A DNA stretch of 64,000 bases. Origin: Methanococcoides burtonii DSM 6242. Lineage in GTDB: Archaea > Halobacteriota > Methanosarcinia > Methanosarcinales > Methanosarcinaceae. Position numbers and translations under genes: made by a program. The notes under the pieces were generated by a model. That model ran no database searches. It was not told the origin of the DNA and saw only the letters and a list, made by a program, of their open reading frames with translations. Shown here one piece after another: positions 28,583 through 38,456 of this stretch (position 1 is the stretch's first letter; the number at the start of each line of letters is the position of its first letter). The stretch covers positions 775,579-839,578 of the forward strand of contig NC_007955.1 of NCBI RefSeq assembly GCF_000013725.1. Direction: 5' to 3'.

Positions 28583-30109
28583 ATGCTTTTATCATTTGGC
28601 ATCGTTCCACTCCACAAGATGCCTGCTAATAAAGTACTCTCTGTCCTAAAATATGTCTCTCGTATGAAAAAGGAGTTCATGCTCTCTGAGCTTAAGAATC
28701 ATGTTGAAGACGAAATGTCTATACAATCCATTTATAATGAGGTTTCATCATCTCTGTTCGACCTTAGGCTCAATGCTGTACCGATGGGAAATGATTTCAG
28801 AATAATAAGAGCTCCTGGGAAAGAAAACCTTGTGCTCAGTCCTGAAGATAAGGAACTGATGAGTTCATTTTTAAAGTTCAGTACGATGCCGAAGAAGCTT
28901 CAAAGGCTCATTGAACAGTATATCGGTGAGAAGACCTCTAAAGATTGGGATGATCCTATAGTCCTGGAGAAAATAAGATGGGCGATACAATCCCAAAAGG
29001 CCGGTTACTGGAAAGAGGGTAAGGCAAGGAAGATAAGTTATGAAAAAGGTTACAGTATCCTTGGTTACCTTGCTTATCAGTTCCCTGTCTATTTCATCCA
29101 GTTCCAGCATATCCTCTACAGCATGGAGCTTGATGGCCTGCTCAAGACGAGAATGAAAATAGTTGACTTCGGTACCGGTCCGGGAACCGTTCCTGCTGCA
29201 ATAGCAGACCATTACATGCGATTGGAAAATGCAGAAGTCGATATCCACAGTGTGGAGCTCTATGATGAGAACATCGAAGCATATAAGCATATTGTCCCTG
29301 AATATGCAAAGGATGATCTGAATGTGAAGATCGAGGAGATCATTAAGGCAAATATTAAAGACCTTACAGCTGACGATCTTCCTGATAAAGTGGATATGAT
29401 GGTTTTCTCGAACGTGCTCAATGAAATAAGTGAGCTATCACTCGATGAAAAGGCAGCTCTTCTTAAGGAATTATCTAAAAAGCTCGTTGATGATGGGAAT
29501 ATCGTTCTGATCGAACCTGCTGACAAAGCGAATTCTACAGAACTAAGAAGGCTGATGTTCGCTCTTAAAGGTTCAGGGCTTAATGTTTACAGTCCCTGCT
29601 CGTTCATTTGGTGTGCCGGATGCAAACCGGATGAATGCTGGAGCTTTGAGCAGAAAAATGATATCAATCCACCAGTTTTGATGAAGAAACTTGCAGATTG
29701 TGATGAGCCGTTCCGTTATTTGAACACTGATATCAAGTATTCCTACGTGATCCTCAGAAAGGACAGGCAGACACGTATCAAGTTCAAGGTGCCTCTAAAA
29801 TCGAAATTTGCAAGGCTTTCAACGATCGATAAATTTGCAGCCAAACGCATAAATATCGTTTGTTCTCTGATGTCAGGTGATCTTGGGGACAATCAGTATA
29901 GTGTTTACAAAGTATGTGACGGCACTTCAAGAAAGCAGGTATATGTAATTTTACCATTCCATAATATGAATGTGGAAAATAATGCTATCAAAGAAGTGGA
30001 GTATGGCGGGATTATAAAGATATATGACGTCCTTGTTAAATATAATGAGGAAAAGGACTCGTATAATTTAATTCTTGGTAAGATGAGTGCTGTTGAAAAA
30101 GTGGAATGA
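28583..30109 (+). CDS. Rsm22-type ribosomal small-subunit methyltransferase-like protein
   Basis: 508 residues; the ATG at 28619 (MPANKVLSV) is a good alternative start because the IS ends only 63 bp upstream. The SAM-binding site [14 protein letters not shown] lies near residue 195, with the acidic loop [11 protein letters not shown] and [14 protein letters not shown] after it. A cysteine cluster [15 protein letters not shown] matches the metal site of the Rsm22 family. A C-terminal beta-rich part (about residues 395-500) resembles an OB-like tail. Mitochondrial Rsm22 is a small-subunit factor; the archaeal role is probably rRNA-related, by inference. Confidence 0.8.
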   Translation: MLLSFGIVPLHKMPANKVLSVLKYVSRMKKEFMLSELKNHVEDEMSIQSIYNEVSSSLFDLRLNAVPMGNDFRIIRAPGKENLVLSPEDKELMSSFLKFSTMPKKLQRLIEQYIGEKTSKDWDDPIVLEKIRWAIQSQKAGYWKEGKARKISYEKGYSILGYLAYQFPVYFIQFQHILYSMELDGLLKTRMKIVDFGTGPGTVPAAIADHYMRLENAEVDIHSVELYDENIEAYKHIVPEYAKDDLNVKIEEIIKANIKDLTADDLPDKVDMMVFSNVLNEISELSLDEKAALLKELSKKLVDDGNIVLIEPADKANSTELRRLMFALKGSGLNVYSPCSFIWCAGCKPDECWSFEQKNDINPPVLMKKLADCDEPFRYLNTDIKYSYVILRKDRQTRIKFKVPLKSKFARLSTIDKFAAKRINIVCSLMSGDLGDNQYSVYKVCDGTSRKQVYVILPFHNMNVENNAIKEVEYGGIIKIYDVLVKYNEEKDSYNLILGKMSAVEKVE

Positions 30110-30302
30110 GCTTCGAGCTGAAGCATTCACTTTTTATTTTATTATGGGACTGTGAAATCCGAGCTATTGACCTGAAGCTGTGTATATTGGTATATCAGGA
30201 CTAAATGTTGTTTAGTTTTTAGTTCAATTAAATATATTCGCTCTTTTTTTTATGATGATATCTATTTAAGAATAAACTCCATATAACCAATGGGGTGGTA
30301 TA

Positions 30303-31454
30303 TTGGTCGTATCTTCTTATATTGATGAGATCAAAATTAATGATAGTACAATTGCGAAATGGCAAAGAATTGTAGATTTGATGGCTGAGGTCTTGCATGT
30401 TCCTGCTGGTCTTATTATGAGAGTAAGATATCAACATCTTGAAGTGTTCGTGTCAAGTGAATCAAAAGACAATCCATACCGAATGGGTGAGTCAGTTGAT
30501 TCGGAGTGGCCTCATAATCTTGATGTTGAGTTAGGAATGAAATATTATTCTGGTCTTCCTATCAAATGGCCAAATGGTGAAAGCTTTGGTACTATTTGTG
30601 TTCTGGATAAAATATCCCCTACATCAAAAATTTCTTCTAACAAGTTAATGTTTGAGTTTAAGGAAGTTATTGAAACCGATCTGTTAGTTGCTTTACATGC
30701 ATATGAGAGTGAGATCCTTAAAAGAACACTAATTGAAACAAAAATAGATCTGGATGATGCTTGTCATGTCAAAAGTGATTTCCTTGCGAGTATGAGTTAT
30801 GAGTTACGTACGCCACTTAATTCGATAATCGGTTTCTCTGATGTACTAAGGACTGAAGAGATCGGGCCGCTTAATGAAAAGCAATTAAAATATCTAAAAA
30901 ACGTTTCTACAAGTGGAAAGGAGCTGCTTGAACTCATTAATGGTCTGTTGGAACTTTTAAAAATCGAAAGTGGTAAAGTACAACTTCAGGTCGAAGATGT
31001 TGATGTATCAGAAGTTATTCAAGAGGTAAAGGTTCTGTTGGAACCTCGTACAGTAGAAAAAAACATTAGTCTGGTATGCAATGTAAGGTCTGATGTTGGA
31101 AGTATAAAGGCAGATCGAGCCAAGTTCAAAGATGTCTTGTATGATCTTATTAATAATGCTATTAATTTTGTATCAGATGATGAAACAATAAGATGTTATG
31201 CTACTGTTCATGAAAGTGACTTATACGTTACCATCCATTATACTGGAGTCGGAATTCCAGAAGAAGAGCTGAAAAACGTTTTTCAGCCTTTTATAAATGT
31301 AAGAAATTTCCATGTGCAAAAATATCAGGGAACCGGATTGAGGTTACCAATTGTCAAGAAGATAGTTGAATTGCATGGAGGTGCTATCTGGATCGAATCT
31401 AAACCTGAAAATGGAAGTACTTTCACTTTTACAATTCCTTATAATTTAAATTAA
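30303..31454 (+). CDS. GAF/HisKA/HATPase protein lacking the phospho-acceptor histidine (likely pseudokinase)
   Basis: 383 residues from a TTG start with a GGGGTGG site just upstream. Residues about 1-130 form a GAF-type sensor (IKWPNGESFGTICVLDK). The dimerisation helix reads DFLASMSYELRTPLNSIIGF, where active kinases have MSHELRTPLN, so the acceptor His is Tyr (codon TAT, one base from CAT). The N box is intact (DLINNAINFV), but the G1 box DTGIGI has become YTGVGI and the G2 box GTGLGL is GTGLRL. It has no membrane segment. It therefore probably cannot phosphorylate itself and may act as a sensor or partner protein. Alone, no response regulator nearby. Confidence 0.8.
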   Translation: MVVSSYIDEIKINDSTIAKWQRIVDLMAEVLHVPAGLIMRVRYQHLEVFVSSESKDNPYRMGESVDSEWPHNLDVELGMKYYSGLPIKWPNGESFGTICVLDKISPTSKISSNKLMFEFKEVIETDLLVALHAYESEILKRTLIETKIDLDDACHVKSDFLASMSYELRTPLNSIIGFSDVLRTEEIGPLNEKQLKYLKNVSTSGKELLELINGLLELLKIESGKVQLQVEDVDVSEVIQEVKVLLEPRTVEKNISLVCNVRSDVGSIKADRAKFKDVLYDLINNAINFVSDDETIRCYATVHESDLYVTIHYTGVGIPEEELKNVFQPFINVRNFHVQKYQGTGLRLPIVKKIVELHGGAIWIESKPENGSTFTFTIPYNLN

Positions 31455-31687
31455 TGATCAAGTGTATATTTTGCCCAAGCAAGTATCACTGATTTGATAT
31501 ATTTTTTATAATTTGTTTATAGCTAGATCTATTTTTATCAGGTAATTGCTGCTATCTTTATGTGTACCAATAAGTAGTTCAATAAAACTTAAGTAATATT
31601 GAGTTATAACAAAATACATTGATTTAGTTGATCTTGATCGATCAGTTAACATTAGTGGGGGTTTATTAAATTACAAACAAAGATATT

Positions 31688-32293
31688 ATGAATGAGGTAC
31701 GAACAGAACTTCTATTATCAAAAGGGATTGGTTCAGTTCTGTTCCTTGATGAAACTGACCGAAAGAAGATAATCGAGCTTGAAATGGAGGATGTACAAAA
31801 GGGACTAATTCTGTGTGGCAAAAAAAGCAATGTTGGGATGCATCAAGTCCTTGGCTGTGATATGATGATAGGTTTTTTGACCAACAATGAGTTCCAGTGG
31901 CCTAAACATAATATCAAATTGATGCACGGTGGAAGGCTCATCGGTGAAGATGTGAGCGATCCTGTGGAACTGAAGGGGTATCAGGATGATCCTAAATATT
32001 GTGTTTTAGGTAATATTGTAATACTCTATGAAGAGTTCCTGAAAGTAAAGTCATCAACTGATCCGATAGATATGGTCATCAATGCCCATCCCTTCCCTTC
32101 TATTGAAGTGGTCTATGGAATTTCAGGTGCAGTCATTGCTTCTCCTTCAAGGGCATCAGATGAATACATCAGATCTCTTTCTCAAGATGACTATTCGGTC
32201 CACATTGGTTCTTTCCTTCTGGGCTTCAATTTGAAAACCCTGGAATATACCAGTAGTTTAGTAACTGCTTCTTTAAAGGGCAGTGTTTATTGA
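31688..32293 (+). CDS. Uncharacterised protein
   Basis: 201 residues from ATG 31688; a GGGGGT site lies about 30 bp upstream, so an ATT start near 31670 is also possible. It contains MHQVLGCDMMIGFLTNN and DMVINAHPFPSIEVVYGISGAVIASPS, and looks like a soluble alpha/beta protein. No family recognised. It lies 230 bp after the degenerate kinase; any link is unproven. Confidence 0.5.
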   Translation: MNEVRTELLLSKGIGSVLFLDETDRKKIIELEMEDVQKGLILCGKKSNVGMHQVLGCDMMIGFLTNNEFQWPKHNIKLMHGGRLIGEDVSDPVELKGYQDDPKYCVLGNIVILYEEFLKVKSSTDPIDMVINAHPFPSIEVVYGISGAVIASPSRASDEYIRSLSQDDYSVHIGSFLLGFNLKTLEYTSSLVTASLKGSVY

Positions 32294-32456
32294 TTAGAGA
32301 GTGAAGGAAAGAATGTCAAATTTATTTTCACTTCCTTTCTCCTTAGAAATGCCAAATATTATTTATCTATCTAGTAATTCAGATAATCCTCAATACTATT
32401 TTTATTAATTCTATTAAGACCGTTATTGTTATTAATTTATCAACCAATTGTAATCT

Positions 32457-33005
32457 ATGGCTTTAGCAGTGCCTGAAAGACTTAAAACAGGAAGAACTCT
32501 TTTCCGTCCTTTCAAAGAGGATGACCTTGATGGTCTCTGCAGTTTCATGTCTGATGAAAAAGCTACTAAATACCTTCTGTTCACTGCTGAGCAGAAGACA
32601 TTTGGAGGTACTAAAGAACTGCTGGATCTGATTATTGCAAATTATGATAATGAAGAACCGATATATGCTCTGGTAGTTGAGCACAAAGTCGATGGATATT
32701 TCATTGGTTTTATCGGGCTTGGTCCGGATCTAAAATGTTAGGAATATCAAATGTTCTGGCTGATCCTTCCTGAATATTGGAGAATGGGGTATGCCAGTGA
32801 AGCTATTAAAAAACTTCTGGAATATGCTTTTTTCACTCTTGGATTAGACACGCTGACCGCTTATTCCCATCCTGACAATATAGCATCTGAAAAACTTGCA
32901 TTAAAAATAGGGATGGTCAACAATGGTATTGTTGATATTGAATCTCTCGATGAAGCACACGTGCAGTTCGTAATCAGAAAAGATGATCAGAATAAATTAC
33001 TTTAA
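32457..33005 (+). CDS. GNAT acetyltransferase with an in-frame UAG
   Basis: The reading frame from ATG 32457 encodes a RimJ/RimL-type GNAT start (LKTGRTLFRPFKEDDLDGL, then YFIGFIGLG), meets TAG at 32739-32741, and continues in the same frame with EYQMFWLILPEYWRMGYASEAIKK (the acetyl-CoA pyrophosphate loop R-x-x-G-x-A) to the normal family end at about 182 codons. No other damage is present. In this lineage UAG may be read as pyrrolysine, so the gene could yield one full protein; otherwise it is a recent nonsense pseudogene. The site lies at a loop before a core strand where side chains vary. Confidence 0.75.
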
Positions 33006-33325
33006 AAATCTCTGATGCAATAATCTTTCTTGTGATTAGCATACCCCTTCTGGAAAAGGCACTTCGTGTTATTCCTGTAAGTGCCGGATATGCGGTTCGG
33101 ATGGACATAGGTATCCTCGGTACTACTTTGCTGGGAATCTTCTTTTTCAATGAATCCATGTATGTTGTCTGATTGTTTTGCATATCATTGATAGCGATTG
33201 GGATAATGTGCCTTAAGGTTCTGTTACTCCCCAGTGATATTGCTTCAATTTTAGCTAATGAGCTATCGCAACTGCTTTGCTCTTGTATTTCAGACATGTT
33301 CAGATACAATTTAATGTATGCCTGA
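33005..33325 (+). pseudogene. SMR (EmrE-like) transporter remnant
   Basis: The frame reads IPLLEKALRVIPVSAGYAV and IGILGTTLLGIFFFNESM, then TGA, then LFCISLIAIGIMCLKVLL, which matches the last two thirds of small multidrug resistance proteins (the PVSAGYAV motif is typical). The first membrane helix with its essential Glu is missing and an in-frame TGA interrupts the last helix. Clearly non-functional. Confidence 0.7.
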
Positions 33326-33426
33326 AAGTTTCTATGGACTTAGTTATTCCAATGTTTCTGGTTTGTATTTGCGAGTCAGTAAAGGGGGAGCTAGATCTCA
33401 CTCACTTTATTTATTGAACTAATTTC

Positions 33427-33997
33427 GTAACTATTCAGCCACCTTTGCGTGCTAAAATCCCCCCACCTCAATCTATTTCATCTTCTGACATGGATTTTTA
33501 CGAAAAAAGCAAGTAGTAGCATTCTATATAAGTTCACACCCAAAAAATCAATTGGTTTTGCCAAACAGGAGGTGAATGAACACGAAACGCAAAGAAATCC
33601 TAGCAGTTTATGAACAAGGTCCCGAAGCAGTTGTCACTCTTGTCACTACATTGTACGACATCATTGCTGAACAACAAAAGATCATAGAACTACAAGCTGC
33701 CAGAATAACCGAACTCGAAGAACGAGTTAAAAAGTTGGAAGAGCAACTCAAAAAAAACAGTCGAAACAGCAGTAAACCACCTTCAACTGATATTTTTATT
33801 AATGAAAAACTAAAAACTAAAAGCAGACGAAAAAAGAGTGGAAAGAAACCAGGTGGTCAGAAAGACCATCCTGGAACTACTCTCGGAATGGTAGATGTTC
33901 CTGACGAAGTTATAATTCACAAAGTACACAAATGTAGCAATTGTGAGAGATCGCTTGAAGATATAGAAGTTAAAGATCATGAAAAAAGGCAAGTATT
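33427..33997 (+). mobile_element. IS66-type element, truncated second copy
   Basis: The left end GTAACTATTCAGCC and the first 571 bp match the element at 1115, including its leader and the first part of the transposase (33576 onward, intact through the CSNCERSL zinc motif). Homology ends abruptly at about 33997 and passes directly into a helicase-gene fragment in the opposite orientation. No right end is present. Confidence 0.9.
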
Positions 33998-34025
33998 CTT
34001 TCAGGAGACAGACCTTTTTCAATGA
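33576..34025 (+). pseudogene. Truncated IS66-type transposase
   Basis: About 140 residues almost identical to the N-terminus of the intact transposase at 1264, with the coiled coil and first zinc-binding cysteines, then a few unrelated residues (FQETDLFQ) read from the neighbouring helicase fragment before a stop. The DDE core is absent. Confidence 0.88.
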
Positions 34026-34149
34026 GATCGAACACTTTTTCTGTGATGGTGAAGGTTTTTCCGGAGCCGGGACCTGCGAGGATTAGGAGGGGTCCATCAG
34101 TATAGGTGACAGCTTTGGTTTGTTGTGGATCAAGGTCTGTGTTTGTCAT
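33998..34149 (-). pseudogene. N-terminal fragment of a UvrD/PcrA-type helicase
   Basis: On the minus strand from ATG at 34149 the frame reads MTNTDLDPQQTKAV, then GPLLILAGPGSGKTFTITEKV, the Q motif and Walker A of superfamily 1 helicases, and is cut off after about 50 codons by the IS66 fragment. The remaining helicase gene is not in the window, so a deletion or rearrangement joined these sequences. Confidence 0.75.
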
Positions 34150-34630
34150 TAGTCTGCCTCGTAATAATTAGATTTTTCTCACATAAATTAAATTAATATA
34201 ATAATTATTTGCAAATGTGTTTATATGCTTTAATTGTTTCTATATTTTTATTTAGAACATCTATTTTTTGAGATCGTATTTGATTCTCTTATATAGCTAA
34301 ATAGATTATACTTGCATGGTGTCCTTCCTCCGCCGTTTCCTATGGCCTCTATATCAATGATTATTATATCGGGTTAAAATAAGATTGAGAGGGAAAGCAT
34401 ACCAAAGACTAAACAGGTAACTCTTTTTTAAGGATAAATGATATATCCTTTTGCTTAATACTTGAAAGAACAGTTACAGATTGTCGTATCACAAAATAAA
34501 ATGTGGTACAGCAAAATATATTTACATTAATGCAATTTAGAGTACAAGAATAGCTTGTATACTAACAGGCTTATCAAAAGCGTCATTAAGCGCTATACAT
34601 ATCATTTTGATAACTTTGGAAGGTAAACAT
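34150..34630. other. AT-rich interval before aspS
   Basis: About 480 bp. The helicase fragment's promoter presumably lies next to 34150. On the minus strand near 34250-34380 a short frame reads IIIIDIEAIGNGGGRTPCK and may be another gene remnant; I cannot name it. The last 120 bp before aspS include a TATA-like AAAATATATTTAC near 34511. Confidence 0.3.
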
Positions 34631-35962
34631 ATGTCATTAGAAACCCCCAGAACACATTATACATCCCAGATCGACATTGAGCAGATCGGTGATGACAAAG
34701 TTACCGTCTGCGGATGGGTACACGAGGTAAGAGACCTTGGTGGTATCTGTTTCGTGGTCGTACGTGACCGTGAAGGCAGAGCCCAGATCACACTTGTAAA
34801 GAAGAAGATCGACAAAGAGATCTTCGATGCTGCAAGGAAACTGGTACGTGAGTCCATAGTAGCAGTCACAGGTACAGCAAAAGCGGAAGGTAAAGCACCT
34901 AATGGCTATGAGATCATCCCTGAGTCTATAGTCGTTCTCAATGAAGCTGAATCCCCGTTGCCAATGGATACTACCGGTAAGGTGGATGCTGAACTTGACA
35001 CACGTCTTGACTCAAGGTTCATGGACTTAAGACGTGAGAGGACTACTGCCATCTTTAAGATACGACATGAGGTCCTCAGGGCTGTCAGGGATTTCCTTTC
35101 AAAGGATGGTTACATAGAGACATGCAGTCCAAAGGTAGTTGCAACAGCTACAGAGGGAGGTACGTCTCTTTTCCCGATCACATATTTTGACAGGGAAGCC
35201 TTTCTGAACCAGAGTCCTCAGCTCTTCAAGCAGATACTCATGTCAGGTGGACTTGACAAGGTATTCGAGATCGGTCCAATCTTCAGGGCAGAAGAGCATG
35301 ATACCCGCAGACATCTCAATGAAGCTACATCCATCGATATTGAAGCAAGCTTCCTTGACCATTTCGATGTCATGGAAGTTCTTGAGGACATGGTCGCTTA
35401 TGTTTATGAGCAGGTCATTGAGAACGAAGCAGCTTCCCTTAAGGCACTCGATATCGAACTTAGTGTGCCAAAGACACCATTCATGAAAGTTCCATATAGC
35501 CAGGCTATTGACATCGTCAATGCTGAGAGCGAGGAAACGGTCGAATGGGGCGGAGACCTCGGAACAGTTGCAGAACACACCATCGGTGAGCATGTTTTCA
35601 AAGAGACCGGAGAATCCCACTACTTCATTACTGACTGGCCGACAGAGATCAAGCCATTCTATGCAATGCCTTATGAAGACAACCCACTCATCTCCAAGTC
35701 ATTCGATATGATGCACAGGACAATGGAACTTTCATCTGGTGCTCAACGTATCCACATTCATGATATGCTAAAAGCAAGGATCGAGTCACAGGGACTTGAT
35801 TCCGATGGCTTCGATTTCTACCTGCGTGCATTCAAATATGGTATGCCACCACACTCAGGATGGGGTATTGGCTGCGAACGTCTTGTTATGACAATGCTCA
35901 GTGTAGAGAATATCCGTGACACTGTTCTGTTCCCAAGGGACAGGAAACGATTGTCTCCCTGA
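34631..35962 (+). CDS. aspS: Aspartyl-tRNA synthetase
   Basis: 443 residues from ATG 34631, chosen because GGAAGGT lies eight bases upstream. The N-terminal OB-fold anticodon-binding domain ([13 protein letters not shown]) is followed by class II motif 2 ([19 protein letters not shown]) and motif 3 ([16 protein letters not shown]). The protein is of the short archaeal type without the bacterial insertion domain, so it could be discriminating or non-discriminating; that cannot be settled here. It is followed 30 bp later by rpiA, probably in one transcript. Confidence 0.96.
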   Translation: MSLETPRTHYTSQIDIEQIGDDKVTVCGWVHEVRDLGGICFVVVRDREGRAQITLVKKKIDKEIFDAARKLVRESIVAVTGTAKAEGKAPNGYEIIPESIVVLNEAESPLPMDTTGKVDAELDTRLDSRFMDLRRERTTAIFKIRHEVLRAVRDFLSKDGYIETCSPKVVATATEGGTSLFPITYFDREAFLNQSPQLFKQILMSGGLDKVFEIGPIFRAEEHDTRRHLNEATSIDIEASFLDHFDVMEVLEDMVAYVYEQVIENEAASLKALDIELSVPKTPFMKVPYSQAIDIVNAESEETVEWGGDLGTVAEHTIGEHVFKETGESHYFITDWPTEIKPFYAMPYEDNPLISKSFDMMHRTMELSSGAQRIHIHDMLKARIESQGLDSDGFDFYLRAFKYGMPPHSGWGIGCERLVMTMLSVENIRDTVLFPRDRKRLSP

Positions 35963-36007
35963 TGTGGGGACAACTCCCATATTTCATTTTTAATGGAAGG
36001 GATATTC

Positions 36008-36703
36008 ATGAAAGAAAGAAATGCAAATGCATCAAGCTCTGAAAAAGAAGCTGCAGGCAATGCCGCTGCCAGTCTTGTGGAAGATGGTATGATAATCGGT
36101 CTTGGTACCGGTTCAACAACGGCTTTCGCAATTGCAGAAGTTGGCAGACGTGTACGTGAAGAAGGATTGAATGTATTAGCTGTTGTCACCTCATATCAGG
36201 CTGAAATGCTTGCCATTGAAGCTGGAGTGCCACTGACAAGCCTTGCAGAGCATCCGGTTCTTGATCTTGCGATAGATGGTGCTGACCAGGTGGATGCAAA
36301 ACTGAACGTCATCAAAGGCGGAGGAGCTGCACATACACATGAAAAGGTTGTTGCCCATTCAGCAAAACGCTTCATTGTAGTCGTAGATGAATCAAAGATA
36401 AGCGAAGAACTTGATCACTTCGTACCAATTGAAGTGCTTCCATATGCAAGGGAACTTGCAAAGAAACAATTCATCGAACTTGGTGGTAAACCACAGATAC
36501 GCCTGGCTTCCCGCAAGGATGGTCCTGTGATCTCCGATAACGGTAATGTCATCATTGATGTCGAATTCGGTGTGATCGAAGATGCTGCTGAGCTCTCACA
36601 AAAGCTTTCCACTTGCGTGGGTGTTGTAGAACATGGTATCTTCCTGAATACCGACGAGGTCTATGTTGGTATGAAAGACGGTTCAGTTAAGATAATTAAC
36701 TGA
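36008..36703 (+). CDS. rpiA: Ribose-5-phosphate isomerase A
   Basis: 231 residues from ATG 36008, preceded by GGAAGGG; an ATG at 35993 overlaps that site and is less likely. Motifs are [16 protein letters not shown] (phosphate loop), [11 protein letters not shown] and [14 protein letters not shown], with the catalytic Asp and Lys of RpiA. It interconverts ribulose- and ribose-5-phosphate for nucleotide synthesis. An IS5-type relic begins 31 bp downstream. Confidence 0.95.
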   Translation: MKERNANASSSEKEAAGNAAASLVEDGMIIGLGTGSTTAFAIAEVGRRVREEGLNVLAVVTSYQAEMLAIEAGVPLTSLAEHPVLDLAIDGADQVDAKLNVIKGGGAAHTHEKVVAHSAKRFIVVVDESKISEELDHFVPIEVLPYARELAKKQFIELGGKPQIRLASRKDGPVISDNGNVIIDVEFGVIEDAAELSQKLSTCVGVVEHGIFLNTDEVYVGMKDGSVKIIN

Positions 36704-37161
36704 ACTGAAATAACTGATATTTATTTAAAATAAAGAGAATTGCGATTAACTGCTGATTTTTTCGCATAGTACAAAACTTGTGGTAATTTTTGACCATCTT
36801 TCTATATTTTCTGCAATCAGTTCATTTTTCTTTATATGCAGTTTTCTTTTTTATTTATAGCTATTGCTATTGTCGTTCCTCCTTTGATCTTTTTTTGCTT
36901 ATCTTTTTATTTCTCAACTTGTCCCTAATACCAATTGAATGTCCTCGCACTCCTCTTTGCATAGTTGCATCATAAGTTTTTGAGGTTGCACCAAAATACC
37001 CCCTATCTCTATAAACAATTTCTCCTTTCTCAGAAAGATTAATCTTACTATCGTGAACTGAAGCAGTGGTTGTTTTAAATCTTCTTATTAAATCGTAGTC
37101 AGTATCTACAATTGTGTGCAATTTATATCAAAAATGCGATTTGGATGCATTTTTTATCCAT

Positions 37162-37207
37162 GTTCCAGATGGTACATCTGGAACTCTCGCAGATTTCTGA
37201 TCTGCGA
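37162..37207. repeat. Double-hairpin insertion 1
   Basis: Compared with intact copies, about 49 bp are inserted. They consist of GTTCCAGATG-gta-CATCTGGAAC (10-bp stem, 3-base loop, 37162-37184), two bases, then TCGCAGAT-ttctg-ATCTGCGA (8-bp stem, 37187-37207). Same layout as the insertion at 37449. Confidence 0.85.
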
Positions 37208-37448
37208 TATGTCCCATCTTCAGATCGTCTGGTCTTTGCTTCATTTCCACGAGGAGTGGCAAGACTTGCATGCCCTGGATCTGCATGTATTAATGTTGCA
37301 TCCTGAATCATACCTTGCTTGATCTTCAAACCTTTCTTATCAAATTGTCTTTGCAGTTCATTCCACATCTTATCTTCATTTCCGGATTGAGCAATTCGTT
37401 CCTGAAATGTCCAAACAGTAGTATGGTCTGGAATTTTTGTAGGAAATT

Positions 37449-37495
37449 GTTGCAGATTGATAATCTGCAACTCCTGTTAAATCTCTGATTTAACA
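37449..37495. repeat. Double-hairpin insertion 2
   Basis: About 51 extra bp relative to intact copies: GTTGCAGATT-gat-AATCTGCAAC (10-bp stem, 3-base loop, 37449-37471), a TCC spacer, then TGTTAAATC-tct-GATTTAACA (9-bp stem, 3-base loop, 37475-37495). Stem sequences differ from insertion 1 but size, order and spacing agree. Confidence 0.85.
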
Positions 37496-37832
37496 TGACC
37501 CAAGAATATCCTAAAGGAAATTCGATCAGTAGCTTGCTTTTCAAGTTCAGGATCAGATATATCATGCCATTGTTGTAATACTAACATCTTGAGCATGACG
37601 ATTTCATCAAGGTTTGGCCTGCCGCATAACTCTGTTTTGTTGTTATACATTTCTGCTATGATTGGACGAAATGGTTTCCAATCGATAAGAGATTCTATTT
37701 CGGAAAGTCTGTCACCAAGATTTTCAAGGCGTTTGTACTCTTCTTTAAGTGCAAAGTTGGTTAGGGGCATAATGCAAAATTATTGCAAAAGGATATAATT
37801 ATTACTTCTGTTGGGTGGGTATCAGAATTCTC

Positions 37833-38079
37833 ATAACTATAATGTTTCCTGTTTTTAAAGGGCTGCCAATTTTCTTGGCCATGCCTTTTCCCAGTGCATA
37901 CCTGTTTCCGTTTAGATAAATAATCAAAGAACCACCGCAAACCCTGTTAGCCTTGATAACGGAGTTTTCGGTAAATCCAATTTCAAGCAAGTGTCGCTTT
38001 AGACCGTGACCTGCGTTAATCGAGACACACTGACCACCTTTCCTTCAGACATCATGGCCAGAGGCAATTCTTGTGGCAT
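37833..38079 (-). pseudogene. feoA-type gene, frameshifted and cut by an IS5-type element
   Basis: ATG at 38079 (GGAG 12 bases upstream) opens MPQELPLAMMSEGK; a missing base in the following A run (GGAAAGG) shifts the frame, after which the second frame gives QCVSINAGHGLKRHLLEIGF and LNGNRYALGKGMAKKI, closely matching the second FeoA at 39426. The reading frame runs into the IS end at 37832. It is a former iron-uptake gene of the same kind as those across the dtxR gene, with its own promoter and palindromes upstream. Confidence 0.8.
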
Positions 38080-38130
38080 CGCATTTCACACTCCTGATAA
38101 TAAATTGGACTGGACATTGCTACGAAAGCC

Positions 38131-38158
38131 GTTAGGCATATGAATAATATGCCCTAAC
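38131..38158. promoter_or_regulatory. Palindromic operator candidate upstream of the broken feoA
   Basis: GTTAGGCATAT-gaat-AATATGCCCTAAC is a near-perfect inverted repeat with TTAGG...CCTAA outer half-sites like those bound by DtxR/IdeR-type metal regulators. It lies just downstream of a TATA-like stretch (complement of TTTTAATAAAAATATG, 38170-38185), where a repressor would block transcription of the minus-strand feoA. Confidence 0.5.
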
Positions 38159-38188
38159 AATATTAGGATTTTAATAAAAATATGAAAC

Positions 38189-38213
38189 AGGTTAGATTTT
38201 AGCAGAATAACCT
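38189..38213. promoter_or_regulatory. Second palindrome AGGTTA...TAACCT
   Basis: AGGTTA at 38189-38194 and TAACCT at 38208-38213 face each other across 13 bases, immediately upstream of the TATA-like stretch of the broken feoA. The outer bases resemble the neighbouring palindrome, so it may bind the same regulator. The rest of 38220-38456 shows no gene I can support. Confidence 0.35.
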
Positions 38214-38456
38214 ATTTTTTGATACGACGGCAGGTCCTGTATAGTAATATCCAAAACGCGTACTTCGTACGGAAAGTATGTGCGAAATGTATCACCCCAG
38301 CATATGGAGGCTTGCCGCCATCACCACCATCCCTGAAAGCAGACCAGAAAGCATCAGTGCTCATCCCCATATTTTATGGCAATGGATAATAATTTGCCAA
38401 ACATATGACAATTCCATCCACAGTAGCAAGATTTGTGTCCAGCAGCGCCATCTAGT

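Larger units (their letters stand above)
36867..37770 (-). pseudogene. Broken IS5-type transposase, copy 3
   Basis: The start (37770) reads like copies 1 and 2 through DWKPFRPIIAEMY and GRPNLDEIVMLKML; frame is lost at the first hairpin insertion. Middle parts (QGMIQDATLIHADPGH) survive to the second insertion, which adds 49 bp and shifts the frame. The last part keeps YRDRGYFGATSK but ends before the C-terminal region. A stop also replaces a Gly codon after the second insertion. Non-functional. Confidence 0.85.
36735..37832 (-). mobile_element. IS5-type element, decayed copy 3 with two double-hairpin insertions
   Basis: Ends match the other copies: GAGAATTGCGATTAAC at 36735 and, at the other end, the complement of GAGAATTCTGATA at 37832. 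The sequence has diverged, lacks about 150 bp of the transposase 3' end, and carries two insertions of about 50 bp, each made of two perfect short hairpins (37162-37207 and 37449-37495). No flanking duplication remains. Confidence 0.85.

Noticed and set aside
38278-38456. Short frames between the broken feoA and dtxR
   Set aside because: No start signals or recognisable residues; probably remnants or chance frames.
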